Positions 1 through 8,475 of a DNA stretch of 64,000 bases are shown here, one piece after another. Position numbers and translations under genes: made by a program. Below the pieces are notes generated by a model, which worked only from the letters and a program-made list of their open reading frames with translations, was not told the DNA's origin and made no database searches. This DNA comes from Phycisphaerales bacterium (GTDB taxonomy: Bacteria; Planctomycetota; Phycisphaerae; Phycisphaerales; SM1A02). The stretch lies in contig JASMLG010000010.1 of the NCBI GenBank assembly GCA_030748805.1, positions 15,319 to 79,318 on the forward strand. Reading direction: 5' to 3'. Each line of letters begins with the position of its first letter. The first letter of the stretch is position 1.

Positions 1-549
1 CTTTCCTGTTCGCCAATCCTTGTGACCAACATAGTGATAATTACTGAAAAGTGGTTCTTCTATGTTTTTAGTTTCCCACATTTCTTTGCACCGTTCAATT
101 GTGTGTTCGCCTTCATGGCTTGGACAGTAATATGACTCGGCAGCATCACAATAATGCCACTTATATAGGTGACCAAGACCATCCCAGTTTGAGTCCTTCA
201 ATGGCTCGGGAACTGGGTGTTGACCTTCAGCATAATGCAATAATGATGAACTTTGTTCTTCGTTTCGAACAAGCGCTAGCATGCCGGGGTTCGGTTCTGG
301 TAAATCAAGAACGGTTGCTGTTGGTAATTTGTTTCGCCGGTCACCACTAAACATTGTTAGTGCTTGACCAATTTGTCTTTGGTTAGAAGCACAAATAACT
401 CGTCGAGCGTTTTCTCGAACGGAAGATAGTGCTGGCATAAGTAATCCAGCAAGTAAAGAAGTGATACTCATTACAACAATCAACTCCATCAAACTAAAAC
501 CACGATGGTGCTGTTGCTTTAGGTAAAATATTCCGTCTGTGTGTCTCAT
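1..549 (-). CDS. Type II secretion/pilin-like protein with prepilin N-terminal methylation motif (3' end outside window)
   Basis: The frame is open from an ATG at 549 to the window edge, giving the first 183 residues. After a basic, His/Gln-rich leader comes RGFSLMELIVVMSI, the class III signal: cleavage after Gly by a prepilin peptidase, methylated Phe, and Glu at +5. A hydrophobic helix (LLAGLLMPAL) follows, then the ENARRVICASNQRQIGQAL stretch typical of planctomycete pseudopilin-like proteins, and a body rich in Tyr, His and Cys (SYYCPSHEGEH). These proteins are assembled or anchored at the inner membrane and present a C-terminal domain outside; the role of individual members is mostly unknown. 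It is transcribed divergently from the sigma-factor gene across about 185 bp. The signal is unmistakable, but the C-terminal domain that would name the subfamily is missing. Confidence 0.85.
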   Translation of the reverse strand, partial: MRHTDGIFYLKQQHHRGFSLMELIVVMSITSLLAGLLMPALSSVRENARRVICASNQRQIGQALTMFSGDRRNKLPTATVLDLPEPNPGMLALVRNEEQSSSLLHYAEGQHPVPEPLKDSNWDGLGHLYKWHYCDAAESYYCPSHEGEHTIERCKEMWETKNIEEPLFSNYHYVGHKDWRTGK

Positions 550-734
550 AACATAAGCGCGTAACTACAACGCTCCGCATGTAGCATAGTGGCTTTTTGA
601 AGAAATGCGATATTATTCTGGAATCTTCTGTAAAAAATCGGTACACTTTCAACTATTGAACATCGCCCATTTGTTGGTGTACGGCTTTTGTTAGGCAGGC
701 AATGGTGTTCTTAGCAGAGTGTGGAGTGAGGATT

Positions 735-1298
735 ATGCCAAATAACGAGCCAGACTACCGACTCATGCGACGCGTCGCTCTAGGCGAAGAAGAAGCTGTT
801 TCTGAACTTTATGATAGGTATAGTGCTCTTGTTTTCAAACTTTCTATCCAATTCTTGTCAAATCAAGCAGAAGCAGAAGACGCTGTTCAAGAGATTTTTG
901 TGCGGTTATGGAAAACCGCAGATCGTTTTGATCCAAGAAAAGCTAAATTAGTGACTTGGGTAATGCTTATTACCAGACGTCACTTAATTGACCGTATTCG
1001 TCGAAAAACAGTACGTCCCAAACAACAAGAACTTACCAAACAACACGAAATTTCTGCAACCGATACGCCATTACCATCGAATATCCTTCTACAGGAACGT
1101 AATGCCCAGTTATGGCAAGCACTACAAAATCTTTCAGAAATGCAAATCGTAGTAATTGAAAGGGCTTATTTTCAGGGCTTCACTTTAAGAGAAATAAGCC
1201 GACAAATAGACGCACCGTTAGGAACGGTGAAATCAGCACTGAGCCGCGGGTTGCTCCGCCTAAGGGAGCACGGGTTAAAGGACGCATCAGCACTTTAA
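735..1298 (+). CDS. ECF-type RNA polymerase sigma-70 factor
   Basis: About 187 residues with the two ECF regions. Region 2 is near residues 15-90 (EAVSELYDRYSALVFKL, then AEDAVQEIFVRLW, the core-binding and -10 recognition helices). Region 4 is near 130-180 (LWQALQNLSEMQIVVIE, then FTLREISRQIDAPLGTVKSA, the helix-turn-helix that reads the -35 element). An in-frame ATG exists 33 nt upstream, but the one used here has GGAG eight bases before it and starts with a better N-terminus (MPNNEP). The layout matches SigK-like ECF factors that work with an RskA-type anti-sigma protein, and the next gene, 24 nt downstream, fits that partner. The signal sensed is unknown; such pairs usually activate their own promoter, but I could not identify a target motif. 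Confidence 0.93.
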   Translation: MPNNEPDYRLMRRVALGEEEAVSELYDRYSALVFKLSIQFLSNQAEAEDAVQEIFVRLWKTADRFDPRKAKLVTWVMLITRRHLIDRIRRKTVRPKQQELTKQHEISATDTPLPSNILLQERNAQLWQALQNLSEMQIVVIERAYFQGFTLREISRQIDAPLGTVKSALSRGLLRLREHGLKDASAL

Positions 1299-1322
1299 AT
1301 GTGTTAACCGATAGAACTAACT

Positions 1323-2117
1323 ATGACGAACGAAACACACAACTATAAGCAACTACTTGAACTAGCTGTTCTTGATGCTCATGGATTGCTTGAACCAATC
1401 GAAAGCGATTTGTTCAACCGTTCGTTCCACGACGCCCCTGCATCAATTCAAGATGAAATTAAACAAATGCAAGAAGGTTTTGCTATTGACGAAACACTTT
1501 TACCTGTAGACATACCACCAGCTTCACTTAAACAAAAAGTTTTGGATGCGGTAGCCGAAACAGCTGATAAAGAAGCACAACGACTTGCTCCCCTCGCGTT
1601 AATCGGCGCTCGAGCAAGCATCGCACAGGGGAAACTTGGCTCATCTGGGTCAACCCTTTTCTGGCGCACAGTTGCGATGATTCTATTTGGAGTAACTGTT
1701 GTACTTGCAATTATGACTGTTGACGCATATCTAAAATCCGATAGGATTACTCAGATTGCACTAAACGCTAGAACCACTGAATCTCTTGTAGAAATGGGTG
1801 GTGAGGAGTTTAAAAAGTTTGTAGGAAATCCATACTGCCAAATTACTCGACTCGAGCGTGAAAATGGAAACAATTCTGGTTACATTCGTGTTGCTTTAAA
1901 CGAACGGTTTGGAGATGGGTATGTTATTGGATTGGATTTAGAAAACGGCGAAGAAATAATAATCCAAGGAAAAACAAAGAGTGGAGAAGTCATTGAACTT
2001 GCTCGGTTAGTTGCTGATAGTTCAGTTGTTGGCAAGGGTTTTAAAATTGATCCATCCATGGTTAATGGGTTGACTATTTCTGCTGTTGACGCCAAAACTG
2101 GTAAACGCTGGATTTAA
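1323..2117 (+). CDS. Membrane anti-sigma factor, RskA-like
   Basis: 264 residues. The N-terminal ~90 residues are acidic and helical (LLELAVLDAHGLLEPIE), as in the sigma-binding domain of the RskA anti-sigma-K family; there is no HxxxCxxC zinc motif. One membrane segment lies near residues 118-138 (FWRTVAMILFGVTVVLAIM). The C-terminal ~125 residues would be extracytoplasmic and resemble the RskA C-terminal domain. It follows the ECF sigma gene directly, so the inferred role is to hold that sigma factor at the membrane until a signal, probably regulated proteolysis, releases it. The call rests on topology, position and weak family resemblance rather than a strong motif. Confidence 0.75.
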   Translation: MTNETHNYKQLLELAVLDAHGLLEPIESDLFNRSFHDAPASIQDEIKQMQEGFAIDETLLPVDIPPASLKQKVLDAVAETADKEAQRLAPLALIGARASIAQGKLGSSGSTLFWRTVAMILFGVTVVLAIMTVDAYLKSDRITQIALNARTTESLVEMGGEEFKKFVGNPYCQITRLERENGNNSGYIRVALNERFGDGYVIGLDLENGEEIIIQGKTKSGEVIELARLVADSSVVGKGFKIDPSMVNGLTISAVDAKTGKRWI

Positions 2118-2474
2118 TACGGGCTATCCCCCAAAACAAGTTTTTAGAAATCATTAATTATGAGTTTCTCGTAGGGTCGCAAGAAAACCAATCAGGTGCA
2201 AGGTGTGTCACAAGCGCTGGAAAGATGCCTGAAAGACCTACACATACGGTGCACAAGCAACTTGTGTGCTCAAACCCAATACCAAAATAGGTGGGTTCGC
2301 AAGTCATCGTTCCAAGTCGTCCACTCTTTGGAGGCCTGACTATCGTCGCAACTTTTACGATCCCTGAGGGTTCGATAGGATCGAGCACCTACGTGTTGCA
2401 TGTACACCGCAGAGTGACCCAAGCATGGGTCATTTGTACAATACCATTCTGAATATATCCTGCAAGGAATTTTT
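2118..2474. other. 357-bp intergenic stretch with several hairpins, no convincing gene
   Basis: No convincing reading frame: a 76-codon minus-strand frame looks like chance. Three structured spots are visible. A short inverted repeat pairs CACAAG with CTTGTG around 2255-2270. CGATCC pairs with GGATCG around 2360-2385. A nested hairpin lies at 2401-2440: an outer TGTACA/TGTACA stem encloses TGACCC-aagcat-GGGTCA. The last ends 34 nt before the next gene's start codon, so the region could be a structured leader. I do not recognise RNase P RNA, tmRNA, SRP RNA or 6S RNA here. Confidence 0.5.
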
Positions 2475-3743
2475 TTGAAAATTAAAAAATCATCACAACT
2501 CCAACAAACACGAGAATTAGTAGCATGGGCTTTTTTGCCAATGATGATGGGGGCAATCGAGGGAGGGGTCGTTGGAGTATTAACGAAGAGGATGTTCGAC
2601 GGAGTTGTCGACCAATCTACTCTTGATTGGTCTGTTGCTACTCTGACAGCGGTTCAGGGATTTGCAAACATGTCGAGTTTTCTTTGGGCTGCTTTCAGTC
2701 ACGGCAAAAACAAGATTCGGTTTATTACTGCATTAAAAATTGCTAGCGTTGTAATGGTGGGTGCTGTTTCACTTGTTCCCCAATCCGCTTTCGGGCTTGC
2801 TGTTTTGCTTTTCTGTGTCATAGGTACAAGAGTTTGTTATACGGGTGTTGTAACATTACGTACTACTATTTGGCAGGCGAATTATCCTCGCGCAAGTAGG
2901 GCAATCGTAGCGGGTAAAATTGCAACGGTTCAAACGCTAGTGCTTGCTGCAGTAAGTTTCGGAGTTGGCGAAGCAATGGATATAAACGAAAACGCAATCC
3001 GATGGGTTTACCCTGTTGCTGCAAGTTTTGGAATTCTTGGTGCATGGATTTACAGCAAAATTCGTGTAGAGGGTCACAAAAATCTTTTGAGAGAAGAACG
3101 TGATTCACCTCACCGAGTTTCCGTTTTGCCTTGGAAAACATTTGGTCTGCTTTTCGAAGATATTTCGTTTGCAAAATACATGTTCTGTCAATTTATTTTT
3201 GGTGTTGGGAATTTAATGCTTACCGCCCCGCTGGTCATCATACTAGGCGATAAATTTAATCTTAGTTATTTGGGCGAAATCCTAATTGTGTCAACTATTC
3301 CAATATTAATGATTCCTCTTAGCACACTTATCTGGGCTAAACTCTTGGACAGAGTTCACGTTCTCACCTTCCGATCCATACACAGTTGGTTTTTTGTTCT
3401 GTCCTCATTAATAATGGGTTTAAGCATCTTAACTAACAGTATTACTGGCTTATGGATTGGCTCTGCAATTAGGGGAATTGGTTTTGGTGGTGGTGTACTT
3501 GCTTGGAATCTAGGTCACCTAGATTACGCACCAGTTGAAGAATCTGGAAGGTACATGAGTTTGCACGTAACTCTTACCGGAATACGGGGGTTGCTTGCAC
3601 CCGCTTTTGGCATGATGTTGTATTCGACGTGGTTAGATAGCGATTTAATTGCTGGTTCGATTGTGTTTTTTGTAGGTGCTGGTCTTGCTGCAATCGGGGG
3701 AATTGGCTTTATTATGCTATCAATAGAGCGCAAGAACCACTAA
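2475..3743 (+). CDS. MFS-like multi-pass membrane transporter, substrate unknown
   Basis: 422 residues, almost entirely hydrophobic segments separated by short polar loops, consistent with about 11-12 membrane helices and the two-half layout of the major facilitator superfamily. A longer central loop near residues 195-225 (basic, VEGHKNLLREERDSPHR) separates the halves. I saw no substrate-diagnostic motif. The start codon is TTG, chosen because AAGGA sits six bases before it and no ATG follows soon enough to keep the first helix. Downstream, about 187 bp separate it from rpsA, so it is probably its own transcription unit, possibly controlled by the hairpin region before it. Assignment to MFS is by general character only. 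Confidence 0.7.
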   Translation: MKIKKSSQLQQTRELVAWAFLPMMMGAIEGGVVGVLTKRMFDGVVDQSTLDWSVATLTAVQGFANMSSFLWAAFSHGKNKIRFITALKIASVVMVGAVSLVPQSAFGLAVLLFCVIGTRVCYTGVVTLRTTIWQANYPRASRAIVAGKIATVQTLVLAAVSFGVGEAMDINENAIRWVYPVAASFGILGAWIYSKIRVEGHKNLLREERDSPHRVSVLPWKTFGLLFEDISFAKYMFCQFIFGVGNLMLTAPLVIILGDKFNLSYLGEILIVSTIPILMIPLSTLIWAKLLDRVHVLTFRSIHSWFFVLSSLIMGLSILTNSITGLWIGSAIRGIGFGGGVLAWNLGHLDYAPVEESGRYMSLHVTLTGIRGLLAPAFGMMLYSTWLDSDLIAGSIVFFVGAGLAAIGGIGFIMLSIERKNH

Positions 3744-3773
3744 TTATTAGTGCCATAACAGCCAATCCTTTGG

Positions 3774-3930
3774 TATGATGTGCGGCTCGCCTGTGTTTTT
3801 CAGCAGGCATGTGAACCCCCGCCTTTAAGATGTTTGGGTGCGGTACCCAAAAATGAAATTGCGGCTCACACCAAGCAACTGCGAACAGCGACCTCGCAGC
3901 CAAGTATGAAACATTCGTCGCAAACCCACA
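3774..3930 (+). promoter_or_regulatory. Probable rpsA promoter -10 and structured leader
   Basis: TATGAT at 3774-3779 could serve as a -10 box, giving a leader of about 145 nt. The leader contains two small hairpins: GCCTG (3789-3793) with CAGGC (3804-3808), and TTGGGT (3834-3839) with ACCCAA (3845-3850) around a five-base loop. No Shine-Dalgarno sequence precedes the start codon. In E. coli, rpsA is likewise translated without a strong SD through a folded leader that allows S1 to repress itself; similar control here is inference. Confidence 0.4.
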
Positions 3931-5685
3931 ATGGTAGACCACAATCTAATCGCAGATATTGGAGTAGATTTCGAGGAAGCAGACGCGTTGATTCGCGCTG
4001 CACTTGGAGAAGAAGTAGCAGACGGAAACATGGACACGCTCATTTCGAGCGATATTCAACAATTAATTCCTGGGAACATGTTAAGTGGAAAAATAGTCGG
4101 CAAGGCAGGTGACGATGCTGTAATTGACGTTGGGCTTAAATCGGAGGGTCTAATTCACAAAAGCGAATTCGATGATTGGGACACACTTGAATCTGGAATC
4201 GTAATTGAAGTCATTTTAGAAGACCTTGAAGACGAAAACGGAATCATCAAATTATCAAAACGAAAAGCTGATCGCATACGTAACTGGGAAAAGGTTCTAG
4301 AAACATTCAAAGAGGGTGATATTGTTGAGGGTAAGGGTATTCGTAGAATTAAGGGTGGTATCCTTGTAGATATAGGAGTCCCGGCTTTTCTCCCTGCTTC
4401 ACAAATTGATGTTCGCAGACCAAGCGATGTAACTGGTTTTATGGGCAAAACAATTCGAGCCGAAATCCTTAAAATTGATGAACCAAGGCGCAACATAGTA
4501 ATTAGTCGCCGAACACTTATAGAAAATGAACGAGATGAAGCAAAGCAACGACTTCTAAACACTATTGGTGAAGGTGACATAATAATTGGTCGCGTCACAA
4601 ATGTTGCTGAATTTGGAGCATTTGTTGATCTTGGTGGAATAGATGGATTACTTCACGTTACAGATATGAGCTGGGGGCGTATCAAACATCCAAATGACAT
4701 CTGTAAGACCGGTGATGAAATCGAAGTTAAGGTTCTCAAAGTAGATTTTGCTACCGAAAAAATCGCCCTCGGTCTTAAGCAAAAAGAAACTTCTCCTTGG
4801 GATGACATTGAAGAGCGTTTCCCAATACAGGCAAAAGTTACTGGGAAGGTCGTAAACCTTGTAACGTATGGAGCATTTGTGCACCTTGAAGATGGAGTTG
4901 AAGGTCTGGTACATGTTTCAGAAATGTCATGGAGGAAACGAATCAATCACCCAAGTGAAGTAGTTAATCCTGGTGATGAAATCGATGTAGTTGTACTTGA
5001 TATTGATAAGAATAAACATGAAATTTCACTTGGTATGAAGCAAGTAGAAAGCAATCCTTGGGAAATTGTTGCTGAAAAATATCCAATTGGAACCATTGTT
5101 TCAGGTGCCGTTAGAAACCTTACAAACTATGGAGCGTTTGTTGAAATTGAGCCGGGCATTGATGGGCTTCTTCACGTAAGTGACATTTCTTGGACTGAGA
5201 AAATTGCTCATCCAAATGAAAAGTACAAAAAAGGCGATGTGGTTGAATGCATGGTTCTTGAAATTGATCAAGAAAAGCAACGTATTTCTCTCGGAATCAA
5301 ACAGATGCATGAAGATCCATGGCAAAAGGCAATTCCTGAAGCATATAAACCAGGAATGGTAGTCCATGGCAAAGTCACCAAGATTACTAATTTTGGGGTT
5401 TTTGTTGAACTAGAAGAAGGACTTGAGGGCTTGTTGCACATCTCAGAACTAGCAGATAAGAAAGTTGACAACCCACAAGACATCGTTAAGCCAGGTGAAG
5501 AAGTGAATGTTAAAATTCTAAGGGTTGATCTTGATGACAGAAAAATTGGACTCTCATTGAAGAGAGCTACATCGGGAGAAGATGTTGAAGAAGATTGGGA
5601 AGCACACGTTCCAACTCCAGACTCTCCTTCTAAGGGCGGCATGGACGACCATGGAGCTCTCGGAACAGATAAAATCGAATTTTGA
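3931..5685 (+). CDS. rpsA: 30S ribosomal protein S1
   Basis: 584 residues with six consecutive S1 OB-fold domains. The first two are divergent (PGNMLSGKIVGKAGDDAVID and EGDIVEGKGIRRIKGGILVD). The last four carry the canonical pattern GxFVxLxxGxxGLxHxSxxSW (for example AEFGAFVDLGGIDGLLHV, VTYGAFVHLEDGVEGLVHV, TNYGAFVEIEPGIDGLLHV, TNFGVFVELEEGLEGLLHI). S1 binds single-stranded mRNA at the 30S platform and helps initiation on transcripts with weak ribosome sites. The C-terminal tail is acidic (EDVEEDWE). Length and domain number match full-length bacterial S1. A strong terminator follows after 25 bases, so this is a single-gene unit. Confidence 0.97.
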   Translation: MVDHNLIADIGVDFEEADALIRAALGEEVADGNMDTLISSDIQQLIPGNMLSGKIVGKAGDDAVIDVGLKSEGLIHKSEFDDWDTLESGIVIEVILEDLEDENGIIKLSKRKADRIRNWEKVLETFKEGDIVEGKGIRRIKGGILVDIGVPAFLPASQIDVRRPSDVTGFMGKTIRAEILKIDEPRRNIVISRRTLIENERDEAKQRLLNTIGEGDIIIGRVTNVAEFGAFVDLGGIDGLLHVTDMSWGRIKHPNDICKTGDEIEVKVLKVDFATEKIALGLKQKETSPWDDIEERFPIQAKVTGKVVNLVTYGAFVHLEDGVEGLVHVSEMSWRKRINHPSEVVNPGDEIDVVVLDIDKNKHEISLGMKQVESNPWEIVAEKYPIGTIVSGAVRNLTNYGAFVEIEPGIDGLLHVSDISWTEKIAHPNEKYKKGDVVECMVLEIDQEKQRISLGIKQMHEDPWQKAIPEAYKPGMVVHGKVTKITNFGVFVELEEGLEGLLHISELADKKVDNPQDIVKPGEEVNVKILRVDLDDRKIGLSLKRATSGEDVEEDWEAHVPTPDSPSKGGMDDHGALGTDKIEF

Positions 5686-5710
5686 TAATTACATCAATTT
5701 CTAATAAAAC

Positions 5711-5740
5711 GAAACGGCCCACCAATTGGTGGGCCGTTTC
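5711..5740 (+). terminator. Strong palindromic terminator after rpsA
   Basis: A perfect 30-nt palindrome: a 13-bp stem opening GAAACGGCCCACC, loop AATT, and the exact complement. The GC-rich core is followed by TTTC rather than a long T run. It lies 25 nt after the rpsA stop codon and, being symmetric, could also act on antisense transcripts. Confidence 0.85.
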
Positions 5741-5790
5741 TCATCTCTCTTCTCCTAATCGGGTGCTAAGCATTTTTCGCAGTTAGCATA

Positions 5791-5862
5791 ATGCTAGGTA
5801 GGTTAACAACACTAATATGGCTATTTTTCGCCTGTGTCGTGTCAACTCTGTCGCATGCCTAA
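5791..5862 (+). other. Isolated 23-codon frame that looks like a Sec signal peptide
   Basis: An ATG-to-TAA frame encodes MLGRLTTLIWLFFACVVS followed by TLSHA: a basic residue, a hydrophobic core and a small-x-small end typical of signal peptidase I cleavage. No ribosome site is visible, and the frame stops exactly where a mature protein would begin. It could be a remnant of an exported protein, a leader peptide or chance. The surrounding 290-bp gap holds nothing else I can name. Confidence 0.25.
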
Positions 5863-5978
5863 GCAATCGCATCTCATAATCCTCATCTCTTGAGTACTTC
5901 CATCAATCCCCCTTACACCGCTATCATGCGCTAACTTTAGAGTAAGGCAAGCGATAAACAACTTTTTTATGAGGTTCT

Positions 5979-7706
5979 ATGATTTTCGGACACAAACACA
6001 CTCTTTTAGCCATCTTTTGTTCACTCTGTACGGATTGTGCGGCTTTCCAATCAGTCAAATTTAACGATGCCTCTGTTGCAATTACTGTTGTAAGAAATTG
6101 GATTGACAACAACCTTACTGTAAGTTCCAACGATTCAGAAGAGATTGTTGGCGAAGGCGTCTCTGTCTGCATAGTTCTAAGGCATCATGGAAACGTTATT
6201 GGTGTAGGAACGGCTTCTGGTGAACATAATAATCCGATATCCGTTGCTGCTCAGATTGCATTCTTAGAAGTCAAGGATAACGAAATCCTCTCTCAACTAA
6301 AACCAGATATAAAACAAGATTCCTATTCATCGATGTCGATAGAACTTGAATTAGGCAGTAAGCCAATTCCATCTCCACACAAGTTGTTTGAAAGGTTTGC
6401 AGAAACAGTAAATATTGGAATCGATGGCATTGCCGTTAGACGAGGTAATGATTGGGAAATCAGATTACCAGCGATGGTTCGTTTGTCACCCCAGCAAGAT
6501 GTAGTAAACATTGTTTCAACTCTTTGTATTAATGCTGATTTCCATCCAGCAACCGCACTCGCCCACCAACTTCCTGAAAACGAAGACGCTCGACTTTACA
6601 CAATTCCAACAGTTACAGCATTTCAAGATAGTTTTAATGATGTTCCAAGAGAATTAACAAGGGGCGACGAAATAGTTAAGTCAACCTTTTTTACCCCCAA
6701 GGGCTTACGAAATGTTGCCGATTTGCTCGCATCTCATTTGACCGTTTGTACCATAGATGATGGCAATGTAATTGGTGGGTATCAGCCAGAGACCGATTCG
6801 CTGACTACATTGTTGTCTTCAAATGTTGTCCAAGCAATGACTGCTTGTGCTTTAGAAAAGTATGCTGCAACCAGTGGGGTTTCGTTGGCTAAAATTTCTT
6901 TAGAAAAATCATCTTCTATTTTAAATAATCTCGCTAATAAATTTAATGAACAAAAGCAACCAAACATTGCAGAGTCTGCATCCATAATCATAGCGCTTGC
7001 TAGTAGAAATAATACTCAAGATAAAAATATAAAAGAACTATATTCATTATGTCGCGACCGAATTGTTGGCTTCTCAAGAAACCTATTAGAAAGTAAAAAC
7101 ATCACACACAAGCCCCACGAACTTTCGATGGCTGCTGCAGCTATTTCAGCAATCGTTTTACATGAAAACAATTCAAATCTCCTACCGATTGCAGAGGAGG
7201 TTTGTAGTGATTGTTTGAATAGAGTCCCAAGTGATTCCATGGCTTCTACGATTCCATGGATTATCGACGCCGTTTTGGACCTTCAACTTCATGGGAGTGA
7301 AATAAGCAGACAGACAATCATCGATTTAATAAATACAGCACTTGTTATGCAAATAAAGGGAGGAGACGACAAGGATTTAATTGGTGGATTTTCTCTTATG
7401 AGTAACGGTAACAATTCTGTTGACGCTAAAGGTATTCGCATGCTTCCGTCCTTGGCAAGGTTAATATCTGAAGATGATTCTTTTCGATCAACAGCAATTG
7501 GTTCACTAATTTTGTGTACGCGATTTACAACACAAATCACAACAAGGGAGCAAAAAGCGGCTCGGTTTCAAAACCCAACAATGTCAATCGGTGGCGTTAG
7601 ATCGTCAACTTGGGACGCAACCATGCCCACTGAAGCAACAGCAATGGCATTAATTGGAATCATCCAAACAATTAACACTTTTCAATCCACTACTGTTGCT
7701 AAGTGA
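5979..7706 (+). CDS. Exported protein with AMMECR1-like N-terminal domain and helical C-terminal part
   Basis: 575 residues. The N-terminus (HTLLAIFCSLCTDCAAF) looks like a short signal peptide. Residues ~25-210 show the layout of the AMMECR1 fold: a VCIVLRHHGNVIGVGTAS strand pair where AMMECR1 has its V-x-L-x-K-x-G-x-LRGCIG element, then IGIDGIAVRRGNDWEIRLPA and a VNIVSTLCINADF helix like the family's G-x-x-G-L...LLPQV...LC-x-KAGL. The conserved LRGC motif itself is absent. The remaining ~350 residues are alpha-helical, ending in TWDATMPTEATAMALIGI, which recalls alpha/alpha-toroid repeats. AMMECR1 biochemistry is poorly known, so no reaction is proposed. The next gene starts 16 bp later and also encodes an exported protein, so the two are probably co-transcribed. 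Confidence 0.6.
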   Translation: MIFGHKHTLLAIFCSLCTDCAAFQSVKFNDASVAITVVRNWIDNNLTVSSNDSEEIVGEGVSVCIVLRHHGNVIGVGTASGEHNNPISVAAQIAFLEVKDNEILSQLKPDIKQDSYSSMSIELELGSKPIPSPHKLFERFAETVNIGIDGIAVRRGNDWEIRLPAMVRLSPQQDVVNIVSTLCINADFHPATALAHQLPENEDARLYTIPTVTAFQDSFNDVPRELTRGDEIVKSTFFTPKGLRNVADLLASHLTVCTIDDGNVIGGYQPETDSLTTLLSSNVVQAMTACALEKYAATSGVSLAKISLEKSSSILNNLANKFNEQKQPNIAESASIIIALASRNNTQDKNIKELYSLCRDRIVGFSRNLLESKNITHKPHELSMAAAAISAIVLHENNSNLLPIAEEVCSDCLNRVPSDSMASTIPWIIDAVLDLQLHGSEISRQTIIDLINTALVMQIKGGDDKDLIGGFSLMSNGNNSVDAKGIRMLPSLARLISEDDSFRSTAIGSLILCTRFTTQITTREQKAARFQNPTMSIGGVRSSTWDATMPTEATAMALIGIIQTINTFQSTTVAK

Positions 7707-7722
7707 TGCGTATACTTTGCTC

Positions 7723-8475
7723 ATGCGTTATTTTGTATTGCTATTTTTTTGCGGTGTTTTACTAGCCGATCAAGATAGATCCACAAATCAACAGAATGCT
7801 GCCGTTCTCGGGAAACTGGTTTACACCGACCTATCGGTATCTTTTAATGGAGAGAGCGCAGCTTCTGTCATGGACTATATCGAAAACGAACTTGGTGTAT
7901 TAATTCAAGTTTATTGGGAATCCAAAAACAAGGATGGATGCAATAAGAATTTGGAAATACATCTAAAACTTAACGAGCAACCCGGACTTATTGTGTTAGA
8001 AAGAGTGCTTGAACAATTACATGAAACGGAAGATGTCACTTGGCAACTTCAAGACGGAGTTTTAGGTGTTGGATTGAAGACGATGCTTTCAAAACGTGGG
8101 CTAAAAAAATTAATTACCTATCCTATTAATGACCTGCTTTTCACTATTAGGGATTTTGAAGCCCCTGAATTAAATCCAAGTAATGGACCCGGATCCATGA
8201 AACCAAACAATGAACCCGAAGAACCAACTAAGCAAGAAAAAATTAACCGAATTATTGAATTGATAACAACTTTTGTTGAACCCAATTTGTGGAAACAGAA
8301 TGGTGGTGAGTGCACAATTTCCAATTATCAAGAGTCGCTGTTAATCCGAGCTCCCGATTTTATTCACAGACAAATTGGTGGGTATCCATTTGAGCCCACA
8401 AAACCAAGAGAAATGAGAACTAGACGTATTCAGTACTCTAAAGAGAAAACACTGATTCGAGTGCCTAGAAAATAA
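7723..8475 (+). CDS. Exported protein resembling planctomycete secretin-associated/STN-type domain proteins
   Basis: About 250 residues from the ATG that begins the hydrophobic segment MRYFVLLFFCGVLLA; an in-frame ATG 69 nt upstream would overlap the preceding gene and bury the signal peptide. The middle holds a short secretin N-terminal-like unit (VSFNGESAASVMDYIENELG, a beta-alpha-beta outline), followed by TYPINDLLFTIRDFEAPEL. Near the end is a pattern I associate with planctomycete proteins related to secretion or TonB-short domains: a helix ending ITTFVEPNLWKQNGGECTI, then SNYQESLLIRAPDFIHRQI. There is no secretin pore domain. The protein is probably periplasmic, of unknown job. Confidence 0.6.
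   Translation: MRYFVLLFFCGVLLADQDRSTNQQNAAVLGKLVYTDLSVSFNGESAASVMDYIENELGVLIQVYWESKNKDGCNKNLEIHLKLNEQPGLIVLERVLEQLHETEDVTWQLQDGVLGVGLKTMLSKRGLKKLITYPINDLLFTIRDFEAPELNPSNGPGSMKPNNEPEEPTKQEKINRIIELITTFVEPNLWKQNGGECTISNYQESLLIRAPDFIHRQIGGYPFEPTKPREMRTRRIQYSKEKTLIRVPRK

Noticed and set aside
2158..2388. 76-codon minus-strand frame downstream of the anti-sigma gene
   Set aside because: Composition is non-protein-like and there is no ribosome site; the DNA looks like structured RNA or spacer.
2118..2474. Known structural RNA (RNase P, tmRNA, SRP, 6S)
   Set aside because: None of the conserved core words of these RNAs is visible on either strand.
3780..4112. 110-codon plus-strand frame before and into rpsA
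   Set aside because: It overlaps rpsA out of frame, is Arg/Ser-rich with no fold-like pattern, and the leader contains hairpins instead.
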